The notes: generated from the letters alone by a model not told the origin. A DNA stretch of 64,000 nucleotides from Microbulbifer sp. SAOS-129_SWC (GCF_039696035.1 NZ_CP155567.1:4397001-4461000), one strand, 5' to 3'; positions 7,968 to 18,584 are shown, numbered from the stretch's first letter. A program made the numbers and translations.

Positions 7968-8762
7968 ATGGCAAATAATAAAGACATGCCTGATATAACC
8001 CCCCTAAGGAATGTCTGGAAAAACAATGTAAACAATCTCGGTACTGATCGGGTCGAACTCGACAGGCTCGAAGTCGACAAGCTGATCGCAGCAGCATTCA
8101 GCAGTGGCCCCTTCTATTTTTTTATCCTGGACACTACCGGCGCAAACATGTCGCTGGATTATGTCAGCCCCGAAATTGAAGACCTTCATGGGCTGAGGCC
8201 GGAAACCGTCAAATTTCAGGATATTCTCGAGCAGACGCACCCGGATGACGCCGACTTTGTTGCCAGAGCAGAGGCCAAGGCATTCGAGATATTGATGAAG
8301 CTGCCGCCCGAACGGCGGAACAAATACAAGGTATCCTACTGCTTTCGCTTCAGGGTCCGTGACGGCTCTTTCAGGCTGTTCAGTCATCAGGCCATTATGC
8401 TGGCAACGACGAGCGAGGGGCGCCTGTTAAAGTCGCTGAATATCCATACCGACATCAGCCACTTGGCCGAGGCTAACAATTATCGCCTTTCCCTGATTGG
8501 CCTGCTGGATGAACCCTCCTACCTGAACATCGACATCGGCCACCAAAGCCTGGAACCAGCACCAAGCCACAAAATGTTCACCAAGCGGGAAGTCGAGGTT
8601 ATCCAACTGCTGTCGCAGGGTTACACCAGTAGAGATATTGCTGAGGTGCTGCATATCGCGGAAAACACCGTGAAAAATCACCGCAAGAGCATCCTGAGCA
8701 AGGCCGGCGCCAAGAATGTCAGCCAGCTGATCGCCAAATGCATTACCGAGGGATTACTTTAA
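7968..8762 (+). CDS. PAS-domain LuxR-family transcriptional regulator
   Basis: This is a 264-residue two-domain regulator. The N-terminal PAS_3-like sensor spans about residues 45-168 (FYFFILDTTG, YVSPEIEDLHGL, THPDDADF, YCFRFRVRDGSFRLF, NIHTDIS). The C-terminal LuxR helix-turn-helix spans residues 203-264 (FTKREVEVIQLLSQGYTSRDIAEVLHIAENTVKNHRKSI). It lacks the autoinducer-binding domain of classical LuxR proteins and the receiver domain of NarL types, so the PAS domain probably senses the cue directly. ATG at 7968 has an AGGAAAG ribosome site. It is divergent from the acyltransferase/oxygenase pair and likely controls it; a CRP site lies in its leader. Confidence 0.92.
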   Translation: MANNKDMPDITPLRNVWKNNVNNLGTDRVELDRLEVDKLIAAAFSSGPFYFFILDTTGANMSLDYVSPEIEDLHGLRPETVKFQDILEQTHPDDADFVARAEAKAFEILMKLPPERRNKYKVSYCFRFRVRDGSFRLFSHQAIMLATTSEGRLLKSLNIHTDISHLAEANNYRLSLIGLLDEPSYLNIDIGHQSLEPAPSHKMFTKREVEVIQLLSQGYTSRDIAEVLHIAENTVKNHRKSILSKAGAKNVSQLIAKCITEGLL

Positions 8763-8764
8763 AA

Positions 8765-8850
8765 AATAGCCCTCAGGGGCTATTGCCGCATCGGGCGCAT
8801 CGGGGCATCTTATTCACGAGCCCGGGAAACCCCGAGAAATTTCCGGGCTC
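8765..8850 (+). terminator. Two hairpins after the PAS-LuxR gene
   Basis: A perfect 8-bp stem (AATAGCCC/GGGCTATT, 8765-8784) begins right after the stop codon, preceded by an A-run but not followed by a T-run. A second stem (GAGCCCGG(G)AAA/TTTCCGGGCTC, 8818-8850) has one bulged G. Together they probably end the transcript. Confidence 0.5.
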
Positions 8851-8965
8851 AGCGGAACAGGGAAGTACCGCTTCACTAATGTTTTATCTTCCGGTGTCAG
8901 CGGCTGAACACGCCGATCGCGAAAATCGCAGAGAAGTCACCAAAGGATAAATCGCCAGTAGCGGA

Positions 8966-9529
8966 TCAGGAAAAATCCGTGGCCATCGGATCGGCCACAC
9001 GCCGCGCCGCTTCCTCGCCGAACAGGCAACCCACCAGCCGCAGGGAAAACGCCATCGCTGTACCCGGCGCCTGGCTGGTAACCAGGTTGCGATCCACCAC
9101 CACCCGTTCATCGCTCGCCTCCGTCACCAGGCCGCGCAGTTCATCGCGAAAGCCACTGTGACAGGTAGCGCGGTAATCACTGATCAATCCGTGCCGGCCG
9201 AGCACGACGGTCGGCGCCGCGCAGATGGCGCCGACCCAGCGACCCGTTGCCAGCTGCGCGGCCAGCAGCTCCGTCAGCACGGCGCTGTTACCGAGATGCT
9301 CGGCGCCGGGCATGCCGCCGGGCAGTGCAATCAAATCCCAGACCTGCGCCGCGCAATCATCGATCGCGCAGTCCGCCTCGATCGTCACACCGCGGGACGC
9401 CCGCACACGCAGCTGCGGCATGACCGAGGCGAGCGTCACTTCAGCGCCGGCACGGCGCAGTATATCGACCAGGGTGACGGCTTCGATTTCCTCGGAGCCA
9501 TCGGCGATCGGCACAAGCACACGGGTCAT
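8966..9529 (-). CDS. yajL: DJ-1/PfpI family protein, YajL-like
   Basis: This 187-residue DJ-1 superfamily protein has the conserved nucleophile-elbow cysteine C103 in GAICAAPTVVL and a conserved acidic residue near position 16 (SEEIEA), as in E. coli YajL. YajL/DJ-1 proteins act in the cytosol in protection against oxidative and carbonyl stress. The chaperone versus deglycase role is debated in the literature. ATG at 9529 has GGAGGATTG upstream; upstream in-frame starts would add about 53 unlikely residues. It lies downstream of the DUF2237 gene on the same strand with 20 bases between them. Confidence 0.92.
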   Translation of the reverse strand: MTRVLVPIADGSEEIEAVTLVDILRRAGAEVTLASVMPQLRVRASRGVTIEADCAIDDCAAQVWDLIALPGGMPGAEHLGNSAVLTELLAAQLATGRWVGAICAAPTVVLGRHGLISDYRATCHSGFRDELRGLVTEASDERVVVDRNLVTSQAPGTAMAFSLRLVGCLFGEEAARRVADPMATDFS

Positions 9530-9549
9530 GATCAATCCTCCACGGATGA

Positions 9550-9927
9550 TTAATTGAGATCCACCGCATATTGCCGCAGCAGCAGCAGCGGCACGATTTC
9601 CAGTGCCTTCACATGCGTGCGTTGCAGATACACCCGCGGCGCCATACCCTGCTGCTCGGCCTCCAGCCAGCGCGCCGCGCACAGGCACCAGCGGTCGCCG
9701 GGGTTGAGACCCGGGAAGCCAAACTCCGGCATCGGTGTGCCGAGATTGTTGCCGCGGCTGTGGGAGAACTGCAGGAACTCCGCCGTCACTTCGACACAGA
9801 CGGTGTGCGAACCCGCATCCTGTTCACTGGTATTGCAACAGCCATCGCGAAAAAAGCCGGTGACCGGGTCCAGGCCGCAAGGCAGCAGCGGATCGCCGAA
9901 TACGTTAGTTGAATCTTCCATTTGCAT
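9550..9927 (-). CDS. DUF2237 family protein
   Basis: This 125-residue protein matches the DUF2237 pattern: NVFGDPLLPCGLDPVTGFFRDGCC at the start, HTVCVEVTAEFLQFS in the middle and PGDRWCLCAARWLEA near the end. Family members are small cytosolic proteins of unknown function with several conserved cysteines (six here). It sits between a DUF2939 gene (12 bases upstream) and yajL (20 bases downstream), all on the minus strand, suggesting a three-gene operon. Confidence 0.9.
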   Translation of the reverse strand: MQMEDSTNVFGDPLLPCGLDPVTGFFRDGCCNTSEQDAGSHTVCVEVTAEFLQFSHSRGNNLGTPMPEFGFPGLNPGDRWCLCAARWLEAEQQGMAPRVYLQRTHVKALEIVPLLLLRQYAVDLN

Positions 9928-9939
9928 GGCGGTGTGCCC

Positions 9940-10512
9940 CTAGTGCGGTTCGTTTTTCTGTAGCAATGCGATATCCACCAGTCGCCAGCGCAGGCCGTGG
10001 CGCTCCAGGTACAGCCGCAACTGCGGCCGCTGCCCGGAGCCGTAATCGGCCACCGCGCGGTTGAGCCCGGCGAGATGCCAGTGCTGCAGATGCCAGTCGT
10101 CACTGGATTCTGCAGGTAATGACGCCGGCGGCGGGCTGTTGATGTCCCCGGCCTGGCGGTAAAGCTCGCGTTCAAATTCCGCCATATCCCGTCCGCCGCG
10201 CAACAGCTCGCCGATACCCTCGGGGGTGATCAGCTGCTGTAGTAGCGGGCCAATAAACAGGTTGGCGCCAGCGGTGAACAGCTCGTCCAGTTCCGGCGGA
10301 ACCGAATCTCCCATGGACTGATGCAGTCGCGCCCGCACCCGCTGCTGCAGGTTGTCGCGCAGCGCGGGGAAGTCGACATAGTGGCGCAGGCGCTCGGTAT
10401 CCTCGTTGCGCGCGGCCTGTTCCAGTTGTGCCACCGTGTAGCGGGGCAGGGCCACATTGCCGGCGATCAGCACCGCCAGTAATAGTAGCGAAGACCACAA
10501 CCACTTTTTCAT
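9940..10512 (-). CDS. DUF2939 family membrane-anchored protein
   Basis: The 190-residue product starts with a signal anchor (MKKWLWSSLLLLAVLIAGNVALP) and continues with the DUF2939 pattern: YTVAQLEQAARNEDTERLRHYVDFPALRDNLQQR near the start and a C-terminal half predicting strands (RPQLRLYLERHGLRWRLVDIAL). It is probably periplasmic and tethered to the inner membrane. Function unknown. First gene of the DUF2939-DUF2237-yajL set. Confidence 0.82.
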   Translation of the reverse strand: MKKWLWSSLLLLAVLIAGNVALPRYTVAQLEQAARNEDTERLRHYVDFPALRDNLQQRVRARLHQSMGDSVPPELDELFTAGANLFIGPLLQQLITPEGIGELLRGGRDMAEFERELYRQAGDINSPPPASLPAESSDDWHLQHWHLAGLNRAVADYGSGQRPQLRLYLERHGLRWRLVDIALLQKNEPH

Positions 10513-10739
10513 CGCTCTCTCCCTTCAGCCATCACCGCTCGCTGCGGCCCGGCACAAGCCGTCTCTATTTGCGACGATTTTATCGCCACCCGTCGCCAGC
10601 GCCTAATCCGTTCGCGCCAGTCTGGCGCGGGATTGTCCATCCCCCGCGCCTGTGCGATATTGAAGGCTTCGACGCAGAGACGGTGCGCGCCGCCCTCTGG
10701 CGGGCACGCCAGGCGAATAGCAGGAATGGAATTCGGACA

Positions 10740-11489
10740 ATGAACAATATCTACAAAGCGCCGGAAGCACCGCTGACCAACGGCGATGGGCAGGGGCCCC
10801 ACGGCTCGCTGGAAAAGGCCGTCGCCGGGGACTACGAACTCTCCATCGGTGCCATCATCAACGAGGCTTGGGAGCGCACCAAAGGCAACAAGGCCACCAT
10901 CTGGCTGGCGCTGATACTGTATACGCTGGCGCTCGTGGCGCTGATGTTTGTAGCCGGCAAGATCAGCGGCTACGACCCCTACCAGATAGAACACGACAAC
11001 TTTTCCCTCGGCGCTTACGGCCTGTACCAGCTGATCGTCACCGTCGGCGCGGCACCGCTGGCGACGGGCCTGATCATGCTGGGCATCAAGCTGGTACGCA
11101 GTGAACCGGCGGCGCCCACGGAAGTGTTTGCCCACTTCAACAAGTTCCTGCCGCTGGTGGTCGCCAATCTGCTGATTACCCTACTGGTCTACGCCGGCCT
11201 TTTCCTGCTGGTGCTGCCGGGTATCTACCTGGCAGTGGCCTATATGATGGCCCTGCCGCTGATTGCGGATAGAGGCCTCGGCATCTGGCAGGCGATGGAG
11301 ATCTCGCGCAGGGCGATCACCACGCACTGGTTTGCGTTTTTCGGCCTGGGCATCGTACTTTGCCTGCTGATTCTGGCCGCCTCCATTCCACTGTTGCTGG
11401 GCCTGATCTGGGTATTGCCGCTGGCGATGCTCGCCATGGGTATCGCCTACCGCAATATGTTCGGCGGCGCCGAGCAAACCGACACGTAA
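10740..11489 (+). CDS. Polytopic inner membrane protein, function unknown
   Basis: This 249-residue protein has about six hydrophobic helices after an 50-residue cytosolic N-terminus. It resembles YciC-like or glycerophosphodiester-phosphodiesterase membrane-domain proteins in having paired helices separated by short amphipathic segments (RDRGLGIWQAMEIS-like region near residue 180), but I cannot assign a family firmly. ATG at 10740 follows GGAATGGAATT. It is the first gene of a same-strand run through 18584 with gaps of at most 37 bases, so it likely belongs to the RDD/SpoIIM/MoxR cluster. Confidence 0.7.
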   Translation: MNNIYKAPEAPLTNGDGQGPHGSLEKAVAGDYELSIGAIINEAWERTKGNKATIWLALILYTLALVALMFVAGKISGYDPYQIEHDNFSLGAYGLYQLIVTVGAAPLATGLIMLGIKLVRSEPAAPTEVFAHFNKFLPLVVANLLITLLVYAGLFLLVLPGIYLAVAYMMALPLIADRGLGIWQAMEISRRAITTHWFAFFGLGIVLCLLILAASIPLLLGLIWVLPLAMLAMGIAYRNMFGGAEQTDT

Positions 11490-11526
11490 CAGACCACCAT
11501 CCACCAACAACTCAGGGAGCGGTGGT

Positions 11527-12228
11527 TTGCTGGACACCACCTATAACGTCGAGACGCCGGAGGGCATCGATCTGCGCGCGCAGGCCGCCGGGCCGGTGCC
11601 GCGTATTCTGGCCTATGGAATCGATTTCCTGATCCGCCTCGCGGTTTTTATTGCACTGCGCATTGCGCTGGCATTTGCCGACCGCGCCGGCGACGGCATC
11701 GTGCTGCTGTGCACCTTCCTGCTGGAGTGGTTCTACCCGGTGCTCTTCGAAGTACTGCGCAACGGCCAGACCCCGGGCAAGAAGGCCTTCGGCCTGATGG
11801 TGGTCAACGACAATCTCACCCCGATCTCGTGGGGCGCCTCGATCCTGCGCAACCTGCTGCGCTTCGCCGACTTCCTGCCATTCGCCTACGCCAGCGGTGT
11901 GGTCAGCATGGTGCTGAATCGCAACTTCCAGCGGCTCGGCGATATGGCCGCGGGCACGCTGGTGGTGTATCGCCAGGCACAACACCAGGCCGCGACGCTG
12001 CCGCAGGTGGCACCACTGGCGCCGCCCGCCGGGCTGCAGCTGGCCGACCAGCAGGCCATCATCAGCCTGACCGAGCGCCACGCGGAATTGAGCGATGCGC
12101 GCCAGCGCGAACTGGCCGGCCTGCTCGAGCCGGTTACCGGCAAAACCGATCGCGCCGCGCTGGGTTACCTGCGCGCAGTGGGCTGCTGGTTACTGGGCGA
12201 ACGCCGGGGCGGAGGCCGGGCGCAATGA
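11527..12228 (+). CDS. RDD family membrane protein
   Basis: The 233-residue protein carries the RDD domain in its first 150 residues: PRILAYGIDFLIR with the Arg...Asp pair in helix 1, then NGQTPGKKAFGLMVV and RNLLRFADFLPF in the second half. RDD proteins are small membrane proteins, some linked to ion transport, mostly of unknown function. The C-terminal 80 residues are soluble. The start codon is TTG at 11527 with AGGGAG eight bases upstream; no ATG is suitably placed. Its stop codon overlaps the next start (ATGA), showing translational coupling. Confidence 0.85.
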   Translation: MLDTTYNVETPEGIDLRAQAAGPVPRILAYGIDFLIRLAVFIALRIALAFADRAGDGIVLLCTFLLEWFYPVLFEVLRNGQTPGKKAFGLMVVNDNLTPISWGASILRNLLRFADFLPFAYASGVVSMVLNRNFQRLGDMAAGTLVVYRQAQHQAATLPQVAPLAPPAGLQLADQQAIISLTERHAELSDARQRELAGLLEPVTGKTDRAALGYLRAVGCWLLGERRGGGRAQ

Positions 12229-13241
12229 AGCAACGGGATTTCGAACACCGCTACGGCGCCGGCTGGGACGCGCTTGAGCAGTGGCTCGCCGGCGCCGGTG
12301 ACCGGGGCGGCCACAAGGGAGCCGGCCGCGAGGCTGGCGACACCGTCACCGATCTGCCCGCCAGCTACCGCGCGCTATGCCAGCAGCTGGCAGTGGCCAA
12401 GGAGCGCCAGTACACCAACCAGCTGATCGATCGCCTCAACCGCCTGGTGATGGCTGCCCACCACCGCGTCTATCGCCAGCAGACGCTGCGTCGCAACACC
12501 TGGCTGTGGTATCTGCAGGCCGGTTTTCCACAGGCAGTGCGCGCGCAGAGCCGCACCGTGTGGCTGGCCGCGGCGCTGTTCGTGCTGCCGGCCCTGGTGA
12601 TGGGCATCGGCAGCTATCTCGACGACGCGCTGATCTATTCGCTGATGTCGCCGGAGCAGGTGACCAGTTTCGAATCCATGTACGACCCGGGCAACCGGGT
12701 GCTCGGCCGCGAGCGCGGCTCGGACTCCGACCTGATGATGTTCGGCTTTTATATCGAGAACAATATCGGTATCGCCTTTCGCACCTTTGCCGCCGGCCTG
12801 CTGTTCGGTGTCGGCGCCATCTTCTTCCTGGTATTCAATGGTCTCTACCTGGGCGTGGTGTTCGGCCATATTACCCGCGTCGGCTTCGTCGCCACTTTCT
12901 ATCCGTTCGTGATCGGCCACGGTGCCTTCGAGCTGACCGCCATCGTACTGGCCGGCGCCGCCGGTCTGCGCCTGGGGCAGGCGCTGATCGACCCCGGCGG
13001 CCACCGGCGCCTGGTGGCCCTGCGCCGCGCCAGTACCGAGGCGATGAAAATTGTCTACGGCACCTTCCTGATGCTGGTGGTGGCCGCGTTCCTGGAAGCC
13101 TTCTGGTCATCCAGCGCGACGCTGCCGATCGGCGTCAAACTGGGCGTCGGCGCACTGCTGTGGTTGCTGGTGCTGGCCTACTTCGCGCTCGCCGGGCGCG
13201 GCAGTGCCAGTGCCGGGGAGGCAGAGCCGCATGGATCTTAA
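12225..13241 (+). CDS. SpoIIM-like stage II sporulation protein M family membrane protein
   Basis: This 338-residue protein has a 110-residue cytosolic N-terminus and then five or six membrane helices. The family signature is visible in FGFYIENNIGIAFRTFAAG and LFNGLYLGVVFGHI-like segments, with the conserved paired Asn. In non-sporulating bacteria this family accompanies RDD, MoxR and DUF58 genes and its job is unknown. It overlaps the RDD gene by four bases and the DUF4129 gene by eleven, so all are co-expressed. Confidence 0.85.
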   Translation: MKQRDFEHRYGAGWDALEQWLAGAGDRGGHKGAGREAGDTVTDLPASYRALCQQLAVAKERQYTNQLIDRLNRLVMAAHHRVYRQQTLRRNTWLWYLQAGFPQAVRAQSRTVWLAAALFVLPALVMGIGSYLDDALIYSLMSPEQVTSFESMYDPGNRVLGRERGSDSDLMMFGFYIENNIGIAFRTFAAGLLFGVGAIFFLVFNGLYLGVVFGHITRVGFVATFYPFVIGHGAFELTAIVLAGAAGLRLGQALIDPGGHRRLVALRRASTEAMKIVYGTFLMLVVAAFLEAFWSSSATLPIGVKLGVGALLWLLVLAYFALAGRGSASAGEAEPHGS

Positions 13242-14835
13242 TCGCCTGGCCGTGCGCGCACGGCTGCGCTCGCCGTGGGAATCCATCGACCTCGGTATCG
13301 CCCTGGCGCGCGGCCAGTGGTGGACACTGTGTGCGGTGTGGCTGCTGCCGGCGGCACTGCTGTTCACCGCCGGCGCGCTGGTTTTTCCGGATTCACCCAC
13401 GCTGGTGTTTTTGCTGGTGTGGTGGCTGAAGCCGGTGTACGACCGGCTGCCGCTGTTTATCGCCAGCCGCGCACTGTTCGGTGAATCGGTGTCCGCAGGC
13501 AGCGCATTGCGCCAGTTCTTCGCGCAGAACCGCCGCGACTGGTTCGCGTGGCTGACCTGGCGGCGCCTGTCGCCGACGCGTTCATTCGATCTGCCGGTGA
13601 CGCTGCTGGAACAGAGCAGCGGGGCCACGCGCAGTGCGCGCATCGGCGTGCTACACCGCAAACACACCGGCGCCGCCACCTGGCTGACCATCGCCGGCAC
13701 GCACCTGGAATTCTTCCTGATGCTGGCGCTGCTGGCGCTGATTTACCTGTTTGTTCCCGAACAACTGCATATCCAGTGGCTGCCGTTTCTGAGCAGCGGC
13801 GCCAACTGGCTGGAGTGGGCACTGAATGGCCTCTACCTGCTGGTGATGGCCGCCGTGGCGCCTTTCTACGTGGTAGCGGGGTTCTGCCTGTATATCGGCC
13901 GACGCATCGAACTCGAGGCGTGGGATATCGAGATCCAGTTCCGCACCCTGCGCCAGCGCCAGCGCCAGCAGCGCAACGAGCACCGGCGCGCCGGTGCCGC
14001 GGCGCAATTGCTGCTGCTGTGCGCGCTGGGCATCGCCACCGCGGTGCCGGCCCCGGCCAGCCGCGCCGACACCCCGCAGCAGGCGCGCGAGTCGATCGAC
14101 AAGGTCCTCGCCGGTGATGATTTCCACCGGCGGGAAACCGAGCACGGCTGGCGCCTGAAAGAAACGCAGGAAAACAACGAAGCCTTCCCGGAATGGCTGA
14201 TCAGGTTGATCGAGTGGCTGGAACAGCGCTCCGCGGACAAAGACGATGCGAGTGACGATACGCCGTCCGGTTTCGGCCCGCTGATCGGCGGCCTGATCGA
14301 GGTGCTGCTGTGGGGCGGCGGCGCCGCGCTGGTGATCTACCTGCTGTGGCAGTACCGCGAGCCGCTGCGCAACGCGCTGCGGCTGCGTCCGCGACGCCGC
14401 GCACCACCGGTGACCACACCGGAAACCCTGTTCGGTCTCGACGTGCGCCGCGACAGCCTGCCCGACGACGTCTGCGCCGAAGTCCTGCGCCTGTGGGCCG
14501 CCGGCGACCAGCGCACCAGCCTCGGACTGCTGTATCGCGCCACCCTGGCCCACCTGATCGAGCGCTACCAGTTCGAATTCGGCGACCACCTGACCGAGCG
14601 CGAGTGCGCCGGGCTGGTCAAGCGCCGCCACCGCGACACCGGCGAATCGGCCCGGCCCAATGCATCGGCTGAGCCAGATAAAGCGTCGCGCCTCGTCAGC
14701 GCCGCGCTGAGCCATTTCGTGCAGCGCCTCACCGGCACCTGGCAACAGCTTGCCTACGCGCACCGCGCCCCGGCGCCGGCACAGCTGCAGCAGCTATGTG
14801 AACAGTGGCGGGAGGTCTTTGCCGATGAGAGCTAA
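13231..14835 (+). CDS. DUF4129 domain membrane protein
   Basis: This 534-residue protein has several N-terminal membrane helices (about residues 28-55, 60-75, 155-175 and 190-225), then a further hydrophobic segment followed by a charged periplasmic region. A last helix (GPLIGGLIEVLLWGGGAALVIYLLW) precedes the C-terminal DUF4129 domain, ending LGLLYRATLAHLIERYQFEFGDHLTERE. Many DUF4129 proteins are fused to transglutaminase-like domains; none is seen here. ATG at 13231 follows GGGGAGG. It overlaps both neighbours and is encoded just upstream of DUF4350 and MoxR, the usual company of this family. Confidence 0.85.
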   Translation: MDLNRLAVRARLRSPWESIDLGIALARGQWWTLCAVWLLPAALLFTAGALVFPDSPTLVFLLVWWLKPVYDRLPLFIASRALFGESVSAGSALRQFFAQNRRDWFAWLTWRRLSPTRSFDLPVTLLEQSSGATRSARIGVLHRKHTGAATWLTIAGTHLEFFLMLALLALIYLFVPEQLHIQWLPFLSSGANWLEWALNGLYLLVMAAVAPFYVVAGFCLYIGRRIELEAWDIEIQFRTLRQRQRQQRNEHRRAGAAAQLLLLCALGIATAVPAPASRADTPQQARESIDKVLAGDDFHRRETEHGWRLKETQENNEAFPEWLIRLIEWLEQRSADKDDASDDTPSGFGPLIGGLIEVLLWGGGAALVIYLLWQYREPLRNALRLRPRRRAPPVTTPETLFGLDVRRDSLPDDVCAEVLRLWAAGDQRTSLGLLYRATLAHLIERYQFEFGDHLTERECAGLVKRRHRDTGESARPNASAEPDKASRLVSAALSHFVQRLTGTWQQLAYAHRAPAPAQLQQLCEQWREVFADES

Positions 14836-16167
14836 GCCCTTACTCACCACCGCCGTGGCTGCGCTGCTGTGCGCCGCGGCCGTCGCGCTGTTCCTGCGCT
14901 ATTTCGAGCGCTACAGCGAGGAGGCGGATCGCGGCTGGGGCGACGCGGCGCGACGCGATCCCTATCTCGCCGCCGAGCTGTTTCTCACCGCCGCCGGCCA
15001 CCACAGCCGCCGCGCCGACAACCTGGCGGTGCTGGACAGCCTCGATACCGATACCACCCTGTTCATCGCCTCCAGCACCCAGGTGTACAACGCCGACAAG
15101 GCCAGCGCGCTGCTCGACTGGGTAGAGCGCGGCGGCCATGCGATCGTCGTGGCGGCCGACCGCGGCGAGAACGAACGCGACTGGCTGCTCGACCCGCTGG
15201 GCACCACAGTGGTCACCGGCAGCACCGACTTCTATGGCAACAACCCGCTGCAGCAGCTGCTCGGTGGCAACGCCAAGGACTACGAGGACAAGAAAGCCAG
15301 CGAGATACTGCGCGAACACAATCGCAAATTGCGCGAGGCCAGCGGTGACGGCGAGGAGCGGGGCGCACAGGGCGACAGCAACAAGGACAGCGCCAAAGGC
15401 GACGCCGACGCGCCACCGCGCGACCCGGATGTGGACGACGCCCACCTCGCCCTGCTCGGCGATAACAGCGGCACCCAGTACCGCGTCTACTTCAACCCGC
15501 TGCACCTGCTCTGGCACCCGGCGCTGGCGGAGAGCGACGCGCGCAGCGCCGAGGGTGGCGACCCGGTGTCCTGGGCCCGTATCGACAGCGAGGACGCCGG
15601 CGTGCCGCTGCTGCAGTTCGAGCGCGGCGACGGCCTGCTCACGCTGCTGGCCGACGCCGGCCTGTGGCGCTCCGAGCGCATCGGCCAGTTCGACAACGCC
15701 TACCTGCTGAGCGAACTCGCCGCCGACGGCGACGTGGTACTGCTGACGCAGCCGCGCTTCGACGCGCTGCCGGTACTGGCGCGGCGCTACGCCAGCGAGT
15801 TTTTCCTCGCCGGCGGCCTGGCGCTGATCGCCTGGCTGCTGCTGCGCACCCAGCGCTTCGGGCCACGCGCCGCGGAGCCGCAGACGGCGCGGCGCTCGCT
15901 GCTCGAACACATCGCCGCCTGCGGCCACTACTACTGGCGCAGCAATCGCGCCGAGCGGCTGCTGTGCGGCTACCGCACGCGCCTGTTGCGCCGCCTCGGC
16001 GGCGACAACGCCAGTGCCGGCGTGCGCCGCCGCCTGTGCGTTGAACTCAACGCGCGCACTCCCCTGACCGAATCCCAGATTGCCGCCTGTCTGTGGGGCG
16101 ACCCGCCCCGCGACGAGGACACCTTTACCGAACAGATGCGCAACCTGCAGCAAATCGAGGCAGCCCT

Positions 16168-16171
<4 letters not shown>
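14825..16171 (+). CDS. DUF4350 domain membrane protein
   Basis: This 448-residue protein has one N-terminal anchor (residues 7-25). The periplasmic DUF4350 domain follows, beginning RDPYLAAELFLTAAGHHSRRADNL, with a glutamine-amidotransferase-like fold suggested by LLDWVERGGHAIVVA. A highly charged low-complexity insert (about residues 170-215) interrupts it. A second membrane helix (FFLAGGLALIAWLLL) leads to a cytosolic C-terminal domain of about 120 residues. It overlaps the DUF4129 gene by 11 bases and the MoxR gene by 4. Confidence 0.85.
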
Positions 16172-17171
<1,000 letters not shown>

Positions 17172-17175
<4 letters not shown>

Positions 17176-18584
17176 ATTCCAGCAGCGGCAGCATGAGCGA
17201 AAGTGTCGCGCTGGGTGAAGACCGCGCGGCCATCGCCCCCGGTGCCGCTGCGCGGCCCAGCCCCCGGTTAGTGGTACTGCTCGGTTACTGGTGCCTGGCG
17301 GCACTGGCAATCACAGCCGCGCGACTCTGGCTGCCGGATGCCGCGCCCGCAATCGCCACGCTGTGGTGGGCCGCCGGCGCGCTGCTGCTGGCGGCAGCGC
17401 TGCTCGACTGGACCACCGGTCGCCGCGTGCGCGGCCTGCAGGGCCTGCGTCAGGTGCCCGGCAACCTGGCGCTGGGCGTGCACAACCGCGCACGGCTGAC
17501 GCTGCGCAACGACGGTCCGCGCCCGCTGTTGCTGGAGGTGGGCGATCAGCTGCCGGTGCAGCTGCGCGCGCGCGAACTACCGCGGCGCGCGCACCTGACC
17601 CCGGGCCAGCAGGTACAGATCGACTACCCGCTGGTGCCGCAGCGCCGCGGCCTGGCCCGTTTTGGCAGCATCGAGGCGCGGGTCGGCTCGCCCTGGGGCC
17701 TGTGGCAGAAGAAGGTGTGGCTGGGCAGTGCGCAGGACGTCAAGGTCTACCCCAACTTCCTCGGCATCTCCTCGCTGCAGGCACTGTCTACCGAGCAGAG
17801 CCTGCGCCACCTGGGCCTGCACCAGCAGCAGCGCCGCGGCGAGGGTATGGACTTCCGCCAGCTGCGCGAATACCGCCGCGGCGACAGCCAGCGCCAGGTC
17901 GACTGGCGCGCCAGCGCGCGCATGCGCAAACTGATCAGCCGCGAGTACCAGGACGAGCGCGACCAGGAGATCGTCTACCTGCTCGACTGCGGCCGGCGTA
18001 TGCGTGCCAAGGACGGCGAACTCAGCCATTTCGACCACGCCCTCAACGCCGTGCTGCTGTCCGCTTACGTGGCGATCAAGCAGGGCGACGCCGTGGGCCT
18101 GCACGCCTTCGCCCACGATGGTGATGGCGGGCACCTGCCGCCGGTGAAAGGCGAGGGCGGCATCAACCTGCTGCTCAACGGCGTCTACGACCTGCACTCG
18201 GGCACCGCACACAGCGATTTCAGCGGCGCCGCCCAGCAGCTGCTGGCCGCGCACAACCGCCGCGCGCTGGTGATCCTGGTCACCAACCTGCGCGACGAAG
18301 ACAGCGACGAGCTGCTGGCCGCCGTGCAGCTGCTGTCGCAGCGCCACCTGGTGATGGTCGCCAGCCTGCGCGAAACTGCCGTGGACGCGCTGCAGCGGCG
18401 CCCGGTCAGCACCTTCGGCGACGCGCTGCAACTGGGCGCCGCCGAGGATTTCCTGCAGCGCCGCGCACGGCTGTTGCAGCAGCTGCGCGCGCGCAACGTG
18501 ATCGTCGTCGACGCCCCGCCGGAGCAGCTGCATATGGCGCTGGTGGAGAACTACTGGCGCCTGAAGCGCAGCGGACAGATCTGA
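17172..18584 (+). CDS. DUF58 domain protein with N-terminal membrane anchors
   Basis: This 470-residue protein has two membrane helices (about residues 33-75) and then the DUF58 core, MDFRQLREYRRGDSQRQVDWRASAR, leading into a VWA-like domain (EIVYLLDCGRRMRAKDG). The metal-ion-dependent adhesion motif DxSxS is degenerate here (DCGRR), so metal-dependent ligand binding may be altered. DUF58 proteins pair with MoxR ATPases. GTG at 17172 overlaps the moxR stop; an ATG at 17193 is the alternative start. Last gene of the cluster; a large palindromic element follows and may stop transcription. Confidence 0.9.

Noticed and set aside
3873..8965. Genomic island inserted in tRNA-Phe with att repeats
   Set aside because: No integrase and no second copy of the tRNA 3' end were found, so only a composition anomaly is reported.
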